The notes: generated from the letters alone by a model not told the origin. DNA of 64,000 nucleotides from Haloferax sp046557615 (GCF_046557615.1 NZ_JBKIII010000001.1:1178001-1242000), one strand, 5' to 3'; shown: positions 16,009 to 26,359, counted from the first letter of the stretch. Numbers and translations are program-made.

Positions 16009-17061
16009 TTAGTCACCTACCTCTGCCTCATCAAGATATTTACAACCGCCTTGGTAGATTGGCTTTCCATCGTACTCAATTAGGATCTGTTCTAATTCAT
16101 CGACGGCAACCGCACCCTGATTAAGCGTGTCTGCGGCTTGGGTAACTGGGTCGAAGGGATAATCAGCCTCAACATTATCCACGATGCTTCTGACAATTTT
16201 CTCAACTTCACCAACTAGTTCCGACCTTGATTCGTTCCATTCCACAGATTCACTCTCGTCGTATCTTGCACCGTAGACTGCTCGTCGGTCTACGTTAGTA
16301 GCCTTCGCTAATACCCATACTATCGGCTCATCTGGATGGTGCGTTGTATCGGTTACTTCACTCACCATTCGCTCACGTAGTTCAGCAAAATCGTCTGTGA
16401 ACCCCCGTTCTAGTCGGACGAGATGTTCAAAGAGCCACAGACTGAGATGGTCCTGAGGTTCCAAGGCAAATTCGTTGTATTGGCCCTCATGTTCGTAATT
16501 GAACTCGGTAAGGAATTTCTGCTGATGAGTATCGAACTGTTCCTTTAGACTTACAACACGTTCTGCCTGCTTCTTCAAATCTGGCGCGTGGTTCTCAAGA
16601 AGGTCCCTCATATATCGATCATTCTCCAGATACTGAGGGATCACGCGGAATTCGTCTTCTTCAAAAGCGTATGATATTTCATTCGGAGACGGGGCTGAGG
16701 AGAATGAGACTGTCCCGACAAATGGCAAGTTCTTGCTCGGTTGATTAATGGGGTCGTCGCTTATTTCCCGGTCTGGATTCCCATGCCACTTCCGTACACG
16801 TTCTCGGAGGGTCTCAGTGTGCTGTTCGCGGATACCACGGTTCATTTCCGCTTTCAACAGTTCCTTCTGTGATTCTAGTATGGCTGACTGCCTGAAGTAC
16901 AACAAGACGAGAGCAGATGAGAGCGCTGCTGAGACGGCGACGTTGAGGAGAGAAAACCACTCAGACCCGTATCTATTCTGTATACCAACGCCCACTACAG
17001 CAACGAGAGCAATTGTTCCTAAGACACTTAGAACAAGTTTCAGTACACTTCGAAAATTCAT
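16009..17061 (-). CDS. Membrane protein with large cytoplasmic coiled-coil domain
   Basis: 350 residues. Two N-terminal membrane helices (LKLVLSVLGTIALVAVVGVG and LLNVAVSAALSSALVLLYF) are followed by a helix rich in charged residues (SQKELLKAEMNRGIREQH) and a long soluble domain. No catalytic motif is recognised. AT-rich composition sets it apart from core genes. It lies between the regulator and the methylase inside the presumed defence island, so a membrane-acting effector or anchor is possible. Function unknown. Confidence 0.55.
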   Translation of the reverse strand: MNFRSVLKLVLSVLGTIALVAVVGVGIQNRYGSEWFSLLNVAVSAALSSALVLLYFRQSAILESQKELLKAEMNRGIREQHTETLRERVRKWHGNPDREISDDPINQPSKNLPFVGTVSFSSAPSPNEISYAFEEDEFRVIPQYLENDRYMRDLLENHAPDLKKQAERVVSLKEQFDTHQQKFLTEFNYEHEGQYNEFALEPQDHLSLWLFEHLVRLERGFTDDFAELRERMVSEVTDTTHHPDEPIVWVLAKATNVDRRAVYGARYDESESVEWNESRSELVGEVEKIVRSIVDNVEADYPFDPVTQAADTLNQGAVAVDELEQILIEYDGKPIYQGGCKYLDEAEVGD

Positions 17062-17179
17062 CTAATTGTACTGTAAAGTAGTTCAGTAAAATAATACAGG
17101 GGTCCTCAGTTTGGTCCTATTCACTCATCCACTTTCTCTCCGTCGGTGACTTTTTGACCCATCATTGTGACTGCCGATT

Positions 17180-20100
17180 ATGTCACTTCAGCAAATAAAT
17201 TCTGATGATATTGCGACGTGGGATTCTCTCGATGACGTCGCTGAATCGCTGAAGAAACGCGGACTCAAACCCGAGCCAAGCCTCGGCGAGGACCACGAAC
17301 TCGTCCTTCGGCTTACTGACGACGACGAGTTCATGGTGCTGATTCACGCCCCACCGGGCGAGACTGCAGCGTCGTTCAAGTCGCGGACGAACGTCAACAC
17401 GCACACTGGACTCGTTGCGACCGACGACTTCGAGGAGTTCACGTTCATCACCCGGATTCGAACGTGGGACGCTCACGGGCGGACGAAGTACCAACAGCTC
17501 TCGTTCACGAAGGAACAGATGACGAGCGCACGCGGGGAGAAGAACACCATCCTCCAGAAGCTCAACGCTATCGAGTTCAACAAACCTGAGACGATTTTTG
17601 ATTCTCTCTACGACACGAAGCAGGTTGTCAAGGCGTTCTACGAGGACTTCGAAGAACTCCGAACCGAACTCGTCCAAGAGGTTGCAGGCATCGACGACGA
17701 CCGTGGCGACGCCAAACAGCGCTACGTGCAGGTCACGCTCGACCGGATGATCTTCCTCTACTTCATCCAAGAGAAAGGTCTGCTCGACTACGAGCCTGAA
17801 TACCTCCACGAGAAGCACGAAGAGTTCGCCGCGAAGGGAGACGTGTACGAAGAGTTCTACGAACCGCTGTTCTTCGAGATTCTCGCAGAAGGGAAGAAAG
17901 ACGATGACTTCGGCGTGCTTCCGTACCTCAACGGTGGTCTGTTCAGCAAGAACCCCATCGAGGAGGAGTTCGAAAACGCTCGCCTCGGTGACTCACCCGA
18001 ACAGACGGCAGAACTCTTCGGGAAGATTCTCGACTTCCTCTCGGACTGGAACTGGAACGTTGACGAGCGGCTCGACATCGTGGACCCGAAGAACCTCTCG
18101 CCCGCCATCTTGGGGCACATCTTCGAACAGACGGTCAACCAGAAAGAGATGGGCGCGTACTACACGCCCGAAGAGATTACGGGCTTCATGTCTCGTCGGA
18201 CTGTCCACCCGTGGCTCATCGACCGGGTGAACGAAGAACACGAGACTGACTACGACGCCATCGACGACATCTTCTCACTCGACGTGGCTTCGGCTAGTCA
18301 GAGTGATTCGCCCATTGCGGCAGACGGCGGCGTTGCCCAAACGGTGGACCTCGATGCCGTGAACCAAGACCACGTCCAAACCCTCTACTTCGACGCGCTG
18401 AAGAAACTCCGCGTTCTCGACCCTGCAGTCGGCAGTGGGGCATTCCTCTTGGCCGCACAGGAGGTCCTCCTCGACGTATATCTTCAGTGCTTGGAGTATT
18501 TCCAAGCCCTTCGTGACGACCGACCGTGGGAACTCCCCGGTCAAATCGAAGACGAGTTGGACACTATCGACGCGACCGACGGGACAGTGACCCTGTACGC
18601 GAAGAAGCAGATTATCCTCCACAACCTCTACGGCGTCGACATCGATGACGGCGCAGTCGAGATTTGTAAATTGCGTCTGTGGTTGTCGATGGTCGCTGAC
18701 ATCGAGAACGATCCAAGGGAAGTGGAGCCACTGCCGAATATCGACTTCAACATTCGACAGGGGAACTCGTTGATTGGCTTCACTGAAATCATGGAAGTCG
18801 CTCGTGAGGAACAGGGTGACGCCGCGTTATCGAACTTTGGAGAAGGCATTGGTGTCAGTGTGAAGGACCTGTACGAGGACATCATTGATGCCGTCGAAAA
18901 ACACAGAGAAGCGACTACTGGGTCTGGTGCGGCAAACACACGGAAATTGGCAGAGTCTCGAATCGACACTCACAGCCAAACGCTCAACGAGAAGGTCCTG
19001 AAACAGTTCAGAGACGCGGGTATTGATGAGGTCTCTATTGAAGAACTAGCGGCGTACAGTCCATTCCATTGGGTTCTCGAATTTGCAACGGTGTACCGAG
19101 ACGGTGGCTTTGACGTGATTATCGGGAACCCCCCATGGGATGTTCTCACCGCTAATCGTGACGATTACTTCTCCAAATTCGATGAAACCTTCCGAACTCG
19201 GATGCCGGAGGACAAGGATTCCAAGATGGAAGAGTTGCTTGAAGACTCATCCATTGCCGAGGGGTGGGAAAAGTACCGAGAGGAGATGGAACGTCGTGCC
19301 AAATATTTCAACGACGGTGGTCAGTACAAGCTCCAAAACCCGGAGGTTGATGGGCGGGCTGTCGGCAACGAAAACGACCTCTCGATGCTCTTCTTCGAGA
19401 GAGTATTCGACATCATCTCTGAAGATGGGTACGTTGCACAGATACTTCCCGGAGTGATTCTCAATGGTGCGGCAGGCAAAGATCTTCGGACCAATATGCT
19501 GGAGAACTCTAATGTTCAGCACCTCATTGGATTCGAAAATCGTGGGATTTTCGACCAGATTCACTTCCAGTACCGCTTCGGTGTTCTCACCCTGAAAAAT
19601 TCGGGAGAGACTGATTCAGTACGTGGCACATTCAATCAGACCGACACAGGCGTCTTATTGAATCTTGAGAAGGAGAGTATTGATATTCCGAAGGAGGTTC
19701 TCATTGATTACTCCCCTGAAGCACGCATCTTCCCAAACGTCGAATCTGAGGCAGAGGTAGATGTCTTAAAAAAGGTCCTCCAACACTCTTCCATTGGGGA
19801 AGACATCGCGGACACTTGGTACGCCTCATTATATCGTGAACTCGACCGTGCCCAAGACTCTGATCGCTTTGTAGAGAATGAAGAAGACGGTGATTACCCA
19901 GTCTACCAAGGGAAGAACGTCTTCCAATTCGCCTACGATAGTGAGTTTGTACGAGGACTGGGAGACATCTCACTTTGGAGTGTTGACGAGGATGTCTCTG
20001 AAGAGAAGAGCGCAAAAGCACGAATCCGTGGGAAGAACTTCCGTTCCCGAGATGACGACATCAGCCTCAAGAAAGCCATCTACAACAAGTTCTCTAACGA

Positions 20101-20836
20101 CGCTGAATTTAGTCATCTGAATACTCGATCACAGAAGGGCTTCGTCAACGACCTACTCACCGAAGAGTTCGACCGACAAGAACTCTCTCCCGAAGATGTC
20201 CTCTTGGACTCTACTGAGTACCGAGTCGTTCTCCGTGAAATTGCGCGTGCAACCGACGAGAGAACACTCATCGCAGGGGTTGTACCTAAAGAGTCCGTTG
20301 CAGTCCACACACTCCACACCGTTAGACCGTTCAAGGTAGACCCAGACAAGGATGACCTCGGAACATACCCAATGCATAGCGCCTACAGTCGTGTCTTCTC
20401 TGATGACGAACTGTTCGTCGCACTGGGCCTACTCAACAGTATCCCGTTCGACTTCCTGTTGCGAACGAAAGTTGACGCACACATTGTCAAGTACAAATTC
20501 GAAGAGTCTCAAATGCCCCGACTCACCGACGGCGACGATTGGTTCCACTACATCTCTGAACGCGCCGCTCGACTCAACTGCTACGGGGACGTATTTGCCG
20601 AGATGCGCGAACGCCTCGGAGGTATCGCACCGGCCACCGACGAAGACGAACGAATGCGACTGCAAGCCGAGATTGACGCTGCGGCGTTCCACGCCTACGG
20701 ACTCGATCGACGAGACACCGAGTTCGTCCTCGAAGACTTCCATCGGGTTAGCAATCCCCGCGTGATGACTGAGGAATACTTCGACCTCGTCTTCGAGAAG
20801 TTCGATGAACTCGCTGAAACCGGCCCGCATCCGTAA
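17180..20836 (+). CDS. Eco57I-type DNA N6-adenine methyltransferase
   Basis: 1,218 residues. Methylase motif I is LDPAVGSGAFLLAAQ (about 412-426) and the catalytic motif IV is NPPW in DVIIGNPPWDVLT (about 650-653), the gamma-type N6-adenine arrangement. Upstream come ETVNQKE-like MGAYYTPEEI, the usual entry to Eco57I and PglX-like methylases. The long C-terminal ~450 residues look like a target-recognition region. No clear PD-(D/E)XK core is seen in the N-terminus, so cutting may depend on a partner. The facing neighbour, a PLD-SNF2 helicase, ends 47 bp away. Together they look like a restriction or BREX/DISARM-like defence pair. Confidence 0.85.
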   Translation: MSLQQINSDDIATWDSLDDVAESLKKRGLKPEPSLGEDHELVLRLTDDDEFMVLIHAPPGETAASFKSRTNVNTHTGLVATDDFEEFTFITRIRTWDAHGRTKYQQLSFTKEQMTSARGEKNTILQKLNAIEFNKPETIFDSLYDTKQVVKAFYEDFEELRTELVQEVAGIDDDRGDAKQRYVQVTLDRMIFLYFIQEKGLLDYEPEYLHEKHEEFAAKGDVYEEFYEPLFFEILAEGKKDDDFGVLPYLNGGLFSKNPIEEEFENARLGDSPEQTAELFGKILDFLSDWNWNVDERLDIVDPKNLSPAILGHIFEQTVNQKEMGAYYTPEEITGFMSRRTVHPWLIDRVNEEHETDYDAIDDIFSLDVASASQSDSPIAADGGVAQTVDLDAVNQDHVQTLYFDALKKLRVLDPAVGSGAFLLAAQEVLLDVYLQCLEYFQALRDDRPWELPGQIEDELDTIDATDGTVTLYAKKQIILHNLYGVDIDDGAVEICKLRLWLSMVADIENDPREVEPLPNIDFNIRQGNSLIGFTEIMEVAREEQGDAALSNFGEGIGVSVKDLYEDIIDAVEKHREATTGSGAANTRKLAESRIDTHSQTLNEKVLKQFRDAGIDEVSIEELAAYSPFHWVLEFATVYRDGGFDVIIGNPPWDVLTANRDDYFSKFDETFRTRMPEDKDSKMEELLEDSSIAEGWEKYREEMERRAKYFNDGGQYKLQNPEVDGRAVGNENDLSMLFFERVFDIISEDGYVAQILPGVILNGAAGKDLRTNMLENSNVQHLIGFENRGIFDQIHFQYRFGVLTLKNSGETDSVRGTFNQTDTGVLLNLEKESIDIPKEVLIDYSPEARIFPNVESEAEVDVLKKVLQHSSIGEDIADTWYASLYRELDRAQDSDRFVENEEDGDYPVYQGKNVFQFAYDSEFVRGLGDISLWSVDEDVSEEKSAKARIRGKNFRSRDDDISLKKAIYNKFSNDAEFSHLNTRSQKGFVNDLLTEEFDRQELSPEDVLLDSTEYRVVLREIARATDERTLIAGVVPKESVAVHTLHTVRPFKVDPDKDDLGTYPMHSAYSRVFSDDELFVALGLLNSIPFDFLLRTKVDAHIVKYKFEESQMPRLTDGDDWFHYISERAARLNCYGDVFAEMRERLGGIAPATDEDERMRLQAEIDAAAFHAYGLDRRDTEFVLEDFHRVSNPRVMTEEYFDLVFEKFDELAETGPHP

Positions 20837-20883
20837 GCGGACTTAGCACAACTTTTCTGAAAACCAGTTAACCTCCGAATCGA

Positions 20884-23800
20884 TTACCGATTCAATACGC
20901 CCCAACAGAGAACTCGGGCATCCACATCTCCAGTCCCAGCCAACTTCGACTGGTACTCGGTCGAACCTTCGATATTCTCGTCAAGGAACTCTACTAACGT
21001 CTCGAAGAACTCGTCAAGGTCCCACTGTCCAAGTCCCTTGTCTTCCTTGCGGAATGTTTTGCGGAGGATGCGGTCCTCGTCGGTATTCTTCAGTTTGACT
21101 TCCTTGATGCGCTCCAAGACGATTGGTACAACCTCCGAAATCTTCCTGTGCCCATCGACTGGTGTTGCCAACTCACCAGACGAGTTTCGCTTAAGGTGCC
21201 GCAGGTAGGAGATGATCTTCTCCTGCTCGACTGAATAGTCGTCTCCTTCCTCGAACTTCGTCCCGATGATTCCCTGTTTTGCTTCCTCAATACGACTCTC
21301 GACAACTTCCTCGATAGCGTCGCGTTCTTCGAGGAATCGCTTGTCGCTGTTGTTCAGCTTTCGGCCCTCGGTGTCGGGTGAGATATTTAGTGACTGTATC
21401 GCACTGATTTCGTCTACGTCTTTCCCGGTTTGTTTTGAATAGAGTGCCCTCCGGGTCCGGCCAAGTGGTGCATCAGACTCGTCATCGAACCAGAGGTGTG
21501 CGAGTCCGAAGACTCCCGGTGCGTGCCCACTCTTGGAATCGACGATGTTTGTGTACAGCAGGTCGCGCTCTTCGGGTGGTGTCTCGAAGTATTCCTCTGC
21601 GTACTCGAAGTCCTCTTCACCGAGACCATAGTCGTCGTTCAACTCCTGTTTGAGCATCAGGCGCTCGAACGCTTCGTCCTCGTCGCTGCCCGCACTCCGT
21701 AGGAGGGGGTTTTTCGACGTGTCATCGAGATCGTTGTAGTCGTCAACCTCGCGAGAGCGTCGGAGCGTGTCTTCGATTTCATCGAGTTCGAGTTCACCAA
21801 TCGTCTTCTGTGTCTTGACACCAGCCTTCTCCAGAATCTCGTCTTCGTTCGGGTCGAGGATGTTGTTCTCTTTGCCGACGATGAGCGCGATGTCGTTAAT
21901 CTTCGCTTGGAGGCGTTTGAGGAGCTTGATGGCCGCCTCGATGTCGCCGTCGGGGTAGAAGTTGTGGACGAACTTGTCGGCGGTACTCCCGATCCGGTCG
22001 ATGCGACCGACGCGCTGGACGATGCGCATCGGGTTCCACGGAAGGTCGTAGTTGATAACAGTGTGGACGTCCTGCAGGTTCACACCCTCACTGAGGGTGT
22101 CGGTGGCGACGACGTACTGCAACTCTCCATCGCCAGTCCGGTCGAGTGTTTCACGATAGCCGTAGGCGTCGGGGGCGAAGCGACGAATCTTCTCTTGCTT
22201 GTCGTCGTCTCCGCCTTTGATGACAGTGCTGTTCTGCTCAGTGAGTGGTGATCGGGGATCTTCGAGAAGCGTCCGGTAGACGTAGTCGGCAGTCGCGCGG
22301 TACTGCGTGAACACAAGGACTTTGTTGTCGTACCCCGCGAGGACACCGTTCAGTCGGTCTATCTTCGGGTCACGGAAGTCTCGGAGTCGGAAGATTGCAT
22401 CGTAGAAGTCTCTGGTCTCTTTGGTTACCTCCGAGAGGTCCTGACTCGGGAAGAGCAGCGGGTCGGCTTCGTCCTCGGGGACGTCGGGGATGAATCCGAC
22501 GTGGTTCTTCCCGAGCCACTGGCGAACGTGGACAGAGTGGTCGTTGAGGTGGTCTGCGTCCTTCGCAACGTCAGCGATGAACAGCTGAAGGAAGTACGAA
22601 AGGAGTGCAAGGTCCTCGTAGACACGCGCCTTCACTTCGGCAACGGTCAAGTCTGCGAGTTCGTCACTGGAGTCACCGTCTCCAGACCGGAGTGAATCTG
22701 CGTCAAACCCAAATTCTTCGAGCGTCTGTACGAGGTCCTCTGCGGCCTCACCATCTTGGACGTAGTCGTCAAGCGTGACCGCCGCGCCGCCGTCCTGAAT
22801 CGTCCGTAGAGTGTCGATGTTCTCCTCATCAGGGAGGGAGTTGAGAACTGCAAGCAGACTCTGTTCACTCTCGTAGAGCGTCTCGATACTTTGGACGAAC
22901 GCGAACGTCGACGATTCGAGGCGCTTGAGCAGGTTCAGTTTGTAGAGTGCCTTCAGCGTACTGCCAGCCTGCGGGTTTTTGATGGTGATGTGCGGCAGGT
23001 GAAGCGCATCCATCACTTCGGGGAGTGAATCGTAGACTGGGCGATAGGCCGGGGGAAGCGTGTACTCCTCCTTCTGAATCTTCGGAGGCTTGAAACTCAT
23101 CTCCAAGTCATCGTCCTTCTTCAGGAGCGTTTCTTTGACGTGCTTCCGAGTCCGAAGGACCATCACCTCGTTCAGAATCTTCGAGATCTCTCCGGACTCA
23201 TTCTGAAGCTGTTCAGTCAGCCCCTCTACTTCTTCTTGAGACATCTCTTCCTTCCCGGCGGCAACTCGCTTCCGCTGTTCTGCGATGTCGATGTACCGGT
23301 CGAACGCTGTGAAGTCGAGGTTTGCCTTGTTTCGAATCTCGTTTTTATCCGTGAACAGTCCGATGAGATTCTTCAAATCGGTCGCACTGTTGTTCAGTGG
23401 CGTTGCCGTCAGGAGAATCATCGTCTTGTCTCGAAGGAGTCGAAGGTTAGCGTGCCGCCTCGTTCCCTTGTAATCGTCATCGTCAGAGGGCTTGGGACGC
23501 CACTTCCCGTAGTTACGGAAGCGGTGGGCTTCGTCGATGAGGAGGACGTCGTACTGCTCACGGAGGTCGAGAACCTCGTCGTGGCTCATGTTCTGGAACT
23601 TGCTGATACTCGTGACATCGAGGTGAGTCCCGTCAACTTCGAGTCCGAAGTATGGGTCACCATCTTCGTCGGTCGCATCTTGAAGGAGGTCTTCCCACTG
23701 GTCGGTCAGGTTTGCAGGAACGATGAGTAGACAGCGTTTTCCCTGTTGTCGGTAGTCGAAGAGCAGTTCGCTCCCGATGAACGACTTCCCAAGGCCGACT

Positions 23801-24672
23801 GAGTCGGAGATGATACAGCCGTTGTACTGCGCGAGCTTCTCCCACGCACTTTCGTATCCGATGGTCTGGAAGTAGTACAAGGGCGAGTCGCGAGCGCTCA
23901 CGTTCCCTCCAATCGCGTCATACGAGAGAACCTTGTAGAGTTCGAAGGGTTCGATGTACGTGCCGAAGTCTACCTTGTCACCTTCTTTGCCTTCTTCTTG
24001 GTCTTCTTTCCAGTCTTGGTACTTGCTGCTGTTTTCGATGACGTCGACGATTTCCCGAGAGAATTCCTCAGAGATAGCCCACTGGTTGTCGTACCACTCT
24101 TCGAAGGCCTCGACTTTCTGTGGGTCAGAACTCGTGAGATTTAGTTCGATGTTGTGCCGGTGTCCTGTCTGTGTGAAATTTGACGACCCGACAATGACTG
24201 CGGCATCGCGTCTGTCAGTTTCCCCGTTTCTCTTTGAAGCGTCGTCGGTGGCCGTTCGAAAGGACGCTCCTTTTGCATGAAAGTATCCGTTCTCTGGATT
24301 ACGAATTCGAACGTCAACTAATCCTTGCTCAATGAAATCTCGAAGTCTATCGAGTCGCTCAATCTGTGCATTGTTGAGGTCAGCCAGGTCAGATTTGAGC
24401 TGGCTCCTGAACTGCTCATGCAAGCTCTGGCCTTCCTCGATTTCATTTGCAGTACGAGCGTCGGTCTGCCGACCCATGAGAATCCGCATCGGAGCTTTCT
24501 CAAGGTCGTCCGGATCGAGTAACTTGTTCAAATCGTCTTTTACAAGATCGAATCCAGAGAGGTAGAAGTACCCCGTCGCGACGCGAACCTCTTCGCTGTC
24601 GGTGATGACCTCCTTGAACGTGTCCTCAAGAGTCCGCTCAGAATTGTCGACAAGGGGATCGAGATAAGGCAT
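20884..24672 (-). CDS. PLD-nuclease/SNF2 helicase fusion
   Basis: 1,262 residues. The N-terminus is a phospholipase D-type nuclease domain with FHAKGASF (H-x-K, about 131-138) and VGSSNFTQTGHRHNIEL (about 161-177), one copy of the HKD motif. Next is a SNF2-type helicase: Walker A in DSVGLGKSFIG (about 290), DEAH in LLIDEAHRFRN (about 378), LLTATPLNNS, and the C-terminal lobe with TLSEGVNLQD and NPMRIVQRVGRIDRIG (about 882-897). It likely translocates on DNA and cuts foreign DNA, guided by methylation from the convergent methylase gene. The arrangement is known in defence islands; the exact system name is uncertain. Confidence 0.85.
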   Translation of the reverse strand: MPYLDPLVDNSERTLEDTFKEVITDSEEVRVATGYFYLSGFDLVKDDLNKLLDPDDLEKAPMRILMGRQTDARTANEIEEGQSLHEQFRSQLKSDLADLNNAQIERLDRLRDFIEQGLVDVRIRNPENGYFHAKGASFRTATDDASKRNGETDRRDAAVIVGSSNFTQTGHRHNIELNLTSSDPQKVEAFEEWYDNQWAISEEFSREIVDVIENSSKYQDWKEDQEEGKEGDKVDFGTYIEPFELYKVLSYDAIGGNVSARDSPLYYFQTIGYESAWEKLAQYNGCIISDSVGLGKSFIGSELLFDYRQQGKRCLLIVPANLTDQWEDLLQDATDEDGDPYFGLEVDGTHLDVTSISKFQNMSHDEVLDLREQYDVLLIDEAHRFRNYGKWRPKPSDDDDYKGTRRHANLRLLRDKTMILLTATPLNNSATDLKNLIGLFTDKNEIRNKANLDFTAFDRYIDIAEQRKRVAAGKEEMSQEEVEGLTEQLQNESGEISKILNEVMVLRTRKHVKETLLKKDDDLEMSFKPPKIQKEEYTLPPAYRPVYDSLPEVMDALHLPHITIKNPQAGSTLKALYKLNLLKRLESSTFAFVQSIETLYESEQSLLAVLNSLPDEENIDTLRTIQDGGAAVTLDDYVQDGEAAEDLVQTLEEFGFDADSLRSGDGDSSDELADLTVAEVKARVYEDLALLSYFLQLFIADVAKDADHLNDHSVHVRQWLGKNHVGFIPDVPEDEADPLLFPSQDLSEVTKETRDFYDAIFRLRDFRDPKIDRLNGVLAGYDNKVLVFTQYRATADYVYRTLLEDPRSPLTEQNSTVIKGGDDDKQEKIRRFAPDAYGYRETLDRTGDGELQYVVATDTLSEGVNLQDVHTVINYDLPWNPMRIVQRVGRIDRIGSTADKFVHNFYPDGDIEAAIKLLKRLQAKINDIALIVGKENNILDPNEDEILEKAGVKTQKTIGELELDEIEDTLRRSREVDDYNDLDDTSKNPLLRSAGSDEDEAFERLMLKQELNDDYGLGEEDFEYAEEYFETPPEERDLLYTNIVDSKSGHAPGVFGLAHLWFDDESDAPLGRTRRALYSKQTGKDVDEISAIQSLNISPDTEGRKLNNSDKRFLEERDAIEEVVESRIEEAKQGIIGTKFEEGDDYSVEQEKIISYLRHLKRNSSGELATPVDGHRKISEVVPIVLERIKEVKLKNTDEDRILRKTFRKEDKGLGQWDLDEFFETLVEFLDENIEGSTEYQSKLAGTGDVDARVLCWGVLNR

Positions 24673-24773
24673 CTGTCATTCACTATCATCCATCATATGT
24701 TAACAGTTTGTCCTAGAAGTACGAGAAAATTGACGCAGTGAAAACAATCGACGCAGGGATAGTGTAACTGCTA

Positions 24774-24958
24774 TTAGGCCGGTTTCGCCGAGACGAATCG
24801 CTCTGGCTGATTATTGACTGTGAAGACATCTTCATCTGAGAACCAACTCCAAACCTCTGTCTCGACTAATTGGCTTACAACTTCTTTGAGACGCTGGGGT
24901 ACTGCTTCAGAGACAACATTTGAGATGAATCAGCCGTTGTCTGAAGGTGTTTAAACAT
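24774..24958 (-). pseudogene. Frameshifted short coding remnant
   Basis: Read on the minus strand, an ATG at 24958 opens MFKHLQTTADSSQ, and after about 35 bases a different frame continues with NVVSEAVPQRLKEVVSQL and VETEVWSWFSDEDVF to a stop at 24774. The second frame has convincing amino-acid composition but no start of its own. It probably is a small gene broken by a frameshift. It occupies most of the 326-bp gap between the helicase gene and the next membrane gene. Not recognised. Confidence 0.35.
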
Positions 24959-24998
24959 CGCACGGCCGGTCGGAAAATTGAACTTACTATCAGTAAAT

Positions 24999-25529
24999 AT
25001 GATAGCAATGTGGATGTTTGAGGTGTTGGTAGAATCTCTACAAAGTACTGCACTTGGAAATATAATTCTCCTAGTTGCTGCGTTTGTTGGTGTTGCAGGA
25101 AACTACTGGTTGTATCTGAGGAAACAAGATAGGCGGAGGGTGAACTTACGACAGGCCCTCTATGCAGAAATGAGTAGTATGAAACCGGTTGTTAGAGCAA
25201 TAGACAAAGAGCATGATGTAATAACAATGGATCCAATTGATCCACGAAGCTTCGTAGTTGACTACATTTACCGATCTTCATCAGATGAACTTGGTTTGCT
25301 GTCAGAGGAGGAAGTAGCTGCAATTGTTGACTTCTATAGTACTGCAATTAGTATACAGGATTTGGTTGGGGATGAATATCATGTCGTATACGAGCAAGTT
25401 TCGCGGCGAGACCTGGCAAAAAAATTGGATTCAGCATTAGTGGAGTTGGAATCCTCAGGTGACTTGAAAATATATCAAGATTTAGGACTGGATAAGGCCG
25501 AGATACCAACTGAGCCCCCAAGAGTCTAG
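24999..25529 (+). CDS. Single-pass membrane protein, unknown
   Basis: 176 residues from the ATG at 24999; a TTG at 24978 is in frame. The N-terminal segment contains one clear membrane helix (ALGNIILLVAAFVGVAGNYWL) followed by a basic patch (RKQDRRRVNLRQ), so the rest is probably cytoplasmic. The soluble part is helical (EEVAAIVDFYSTAISIQDL). The design resembles a shortened version of the 16009-17061 gene but without obvious similarity. Overlaps the convergent gene by 4 bp. Not recognised. Confidence 0.5.
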   Translation: MIAMWMFEVLVESLQSTALGNIILLVAAFVGVAGNYWLYLRKQDRRRVNLRQALYAEMSSMKPVVRAIDKEHDVITMDPIDPRSFVVDYIYRSSSDELGLLSEEEVAAIVDFYSTAISIQDLVGDEYHVVYEQVSRRDLAKKLDSALVELESSGDLKIYQDLGLDKAEIPTEPPRV

Positions 25530-26359
25530 TTTATTTCTTGGACTGAAACTGTTAGATTTCGAGCACCGAATCGTGCAATTCCGGAGAAGTCTGTCAAGAC
25601 AATATTATTGATTGATACTCGGTTTGGCTGGGAATCTCCCATCTGATGTGGCGATGCAATAATATATTTCTGTCCTGTCACTATGTTACTTCCTGTGGAC
25701 ATGAGTCTCGCAACAAACTCGTCTTCATCATGGAGTGGATTTTTACAAATGACTTTTTCAACCCAACCATGGTCATCGGCGATATACTTGCTCACGTCAA
25801 CACTTATGTTGGATACTGCGTGTTTAGACAACCTCCGTCGCTCAGGAGACCACCGTTCTCCAGTTCCAAATTGTAGTTCAATTGCATCAAGCAAACTTAA
25901 TATTCTATTGTCATTGAGTGGTAACCCATCTAAAACTAATCTTATTTCGAATTCTCTAAGGCCATTTTTTCGAGCCCAAGGGTCCGCAAGCAGAACCAAA
26001 TAATCTTCAGTTGAGAGCATACCTATGAAAAATGCAGTTTCATTCTTGTAACAATCAACGACAAAACCGTCGGGCGTATTCTCATATCGTTCAGATTGGT
26101 TGAACAGTTGCTTCTGAAACTCTCTAAGCCCCTGCCCTACCCAGGAAGCATTCTTTTGATGAATTACAAAGTGTGAGAACTCGTCCGTGAAAGTTAATTC
26201 TCCCATCTGGAGTATGGTCGAGACAATCTCATCGAATCTCTCTTTATCGGTTCTGCCGAGCCGAGTCCGGTATTTATAGAACTCATAGTCGTTGTGGAGT
26301 CCCTCATAGAATGTTACGAGATTAGCGATATCCACATCCTTGGATGGTGAAAATATCAT
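25526..26359 (-). CDS. Uncharacterised element protein
   Basis: 277 residues, soluble, no signal peptide or membrane helix. The N-terminal part is helical (ANLVTFYEGLHNDYEFYKY, then ERFDEIVSTILQMGEL), the C-terminal part beta-rich (GQKYIIASPHQMGD, VSINNIVLTDFSG). No motif allows a family call. It lies within the AT-rich cargo of the element, convergent with the previous gene. Function unknown. Confidence 0.5.
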   Translation of the reverse strand: MIFSPSKDVDIANLVTFYEGLHNDYEFYKYRTRLGRTDKERFDEIVSTILQMGELTFTDEFSHFVIHQKNASWVGQGLREFQKQLFNQSERYENTPDGFVVDCYKNETAFFIGMLSTEDYLVLLADPWARKNGLREFEIRLVLDGLPLNDNRILSLLDAIELQFGTGERWSPERRRLSKHAVSNISVDVSKYIADDHGWVEKVICKNPLHDEDEFVARLMSTGSNIVTGQKYIIASPHQMGDSQPNRVSINNIVLTDFSGIARFGARNLTVSVQEIN

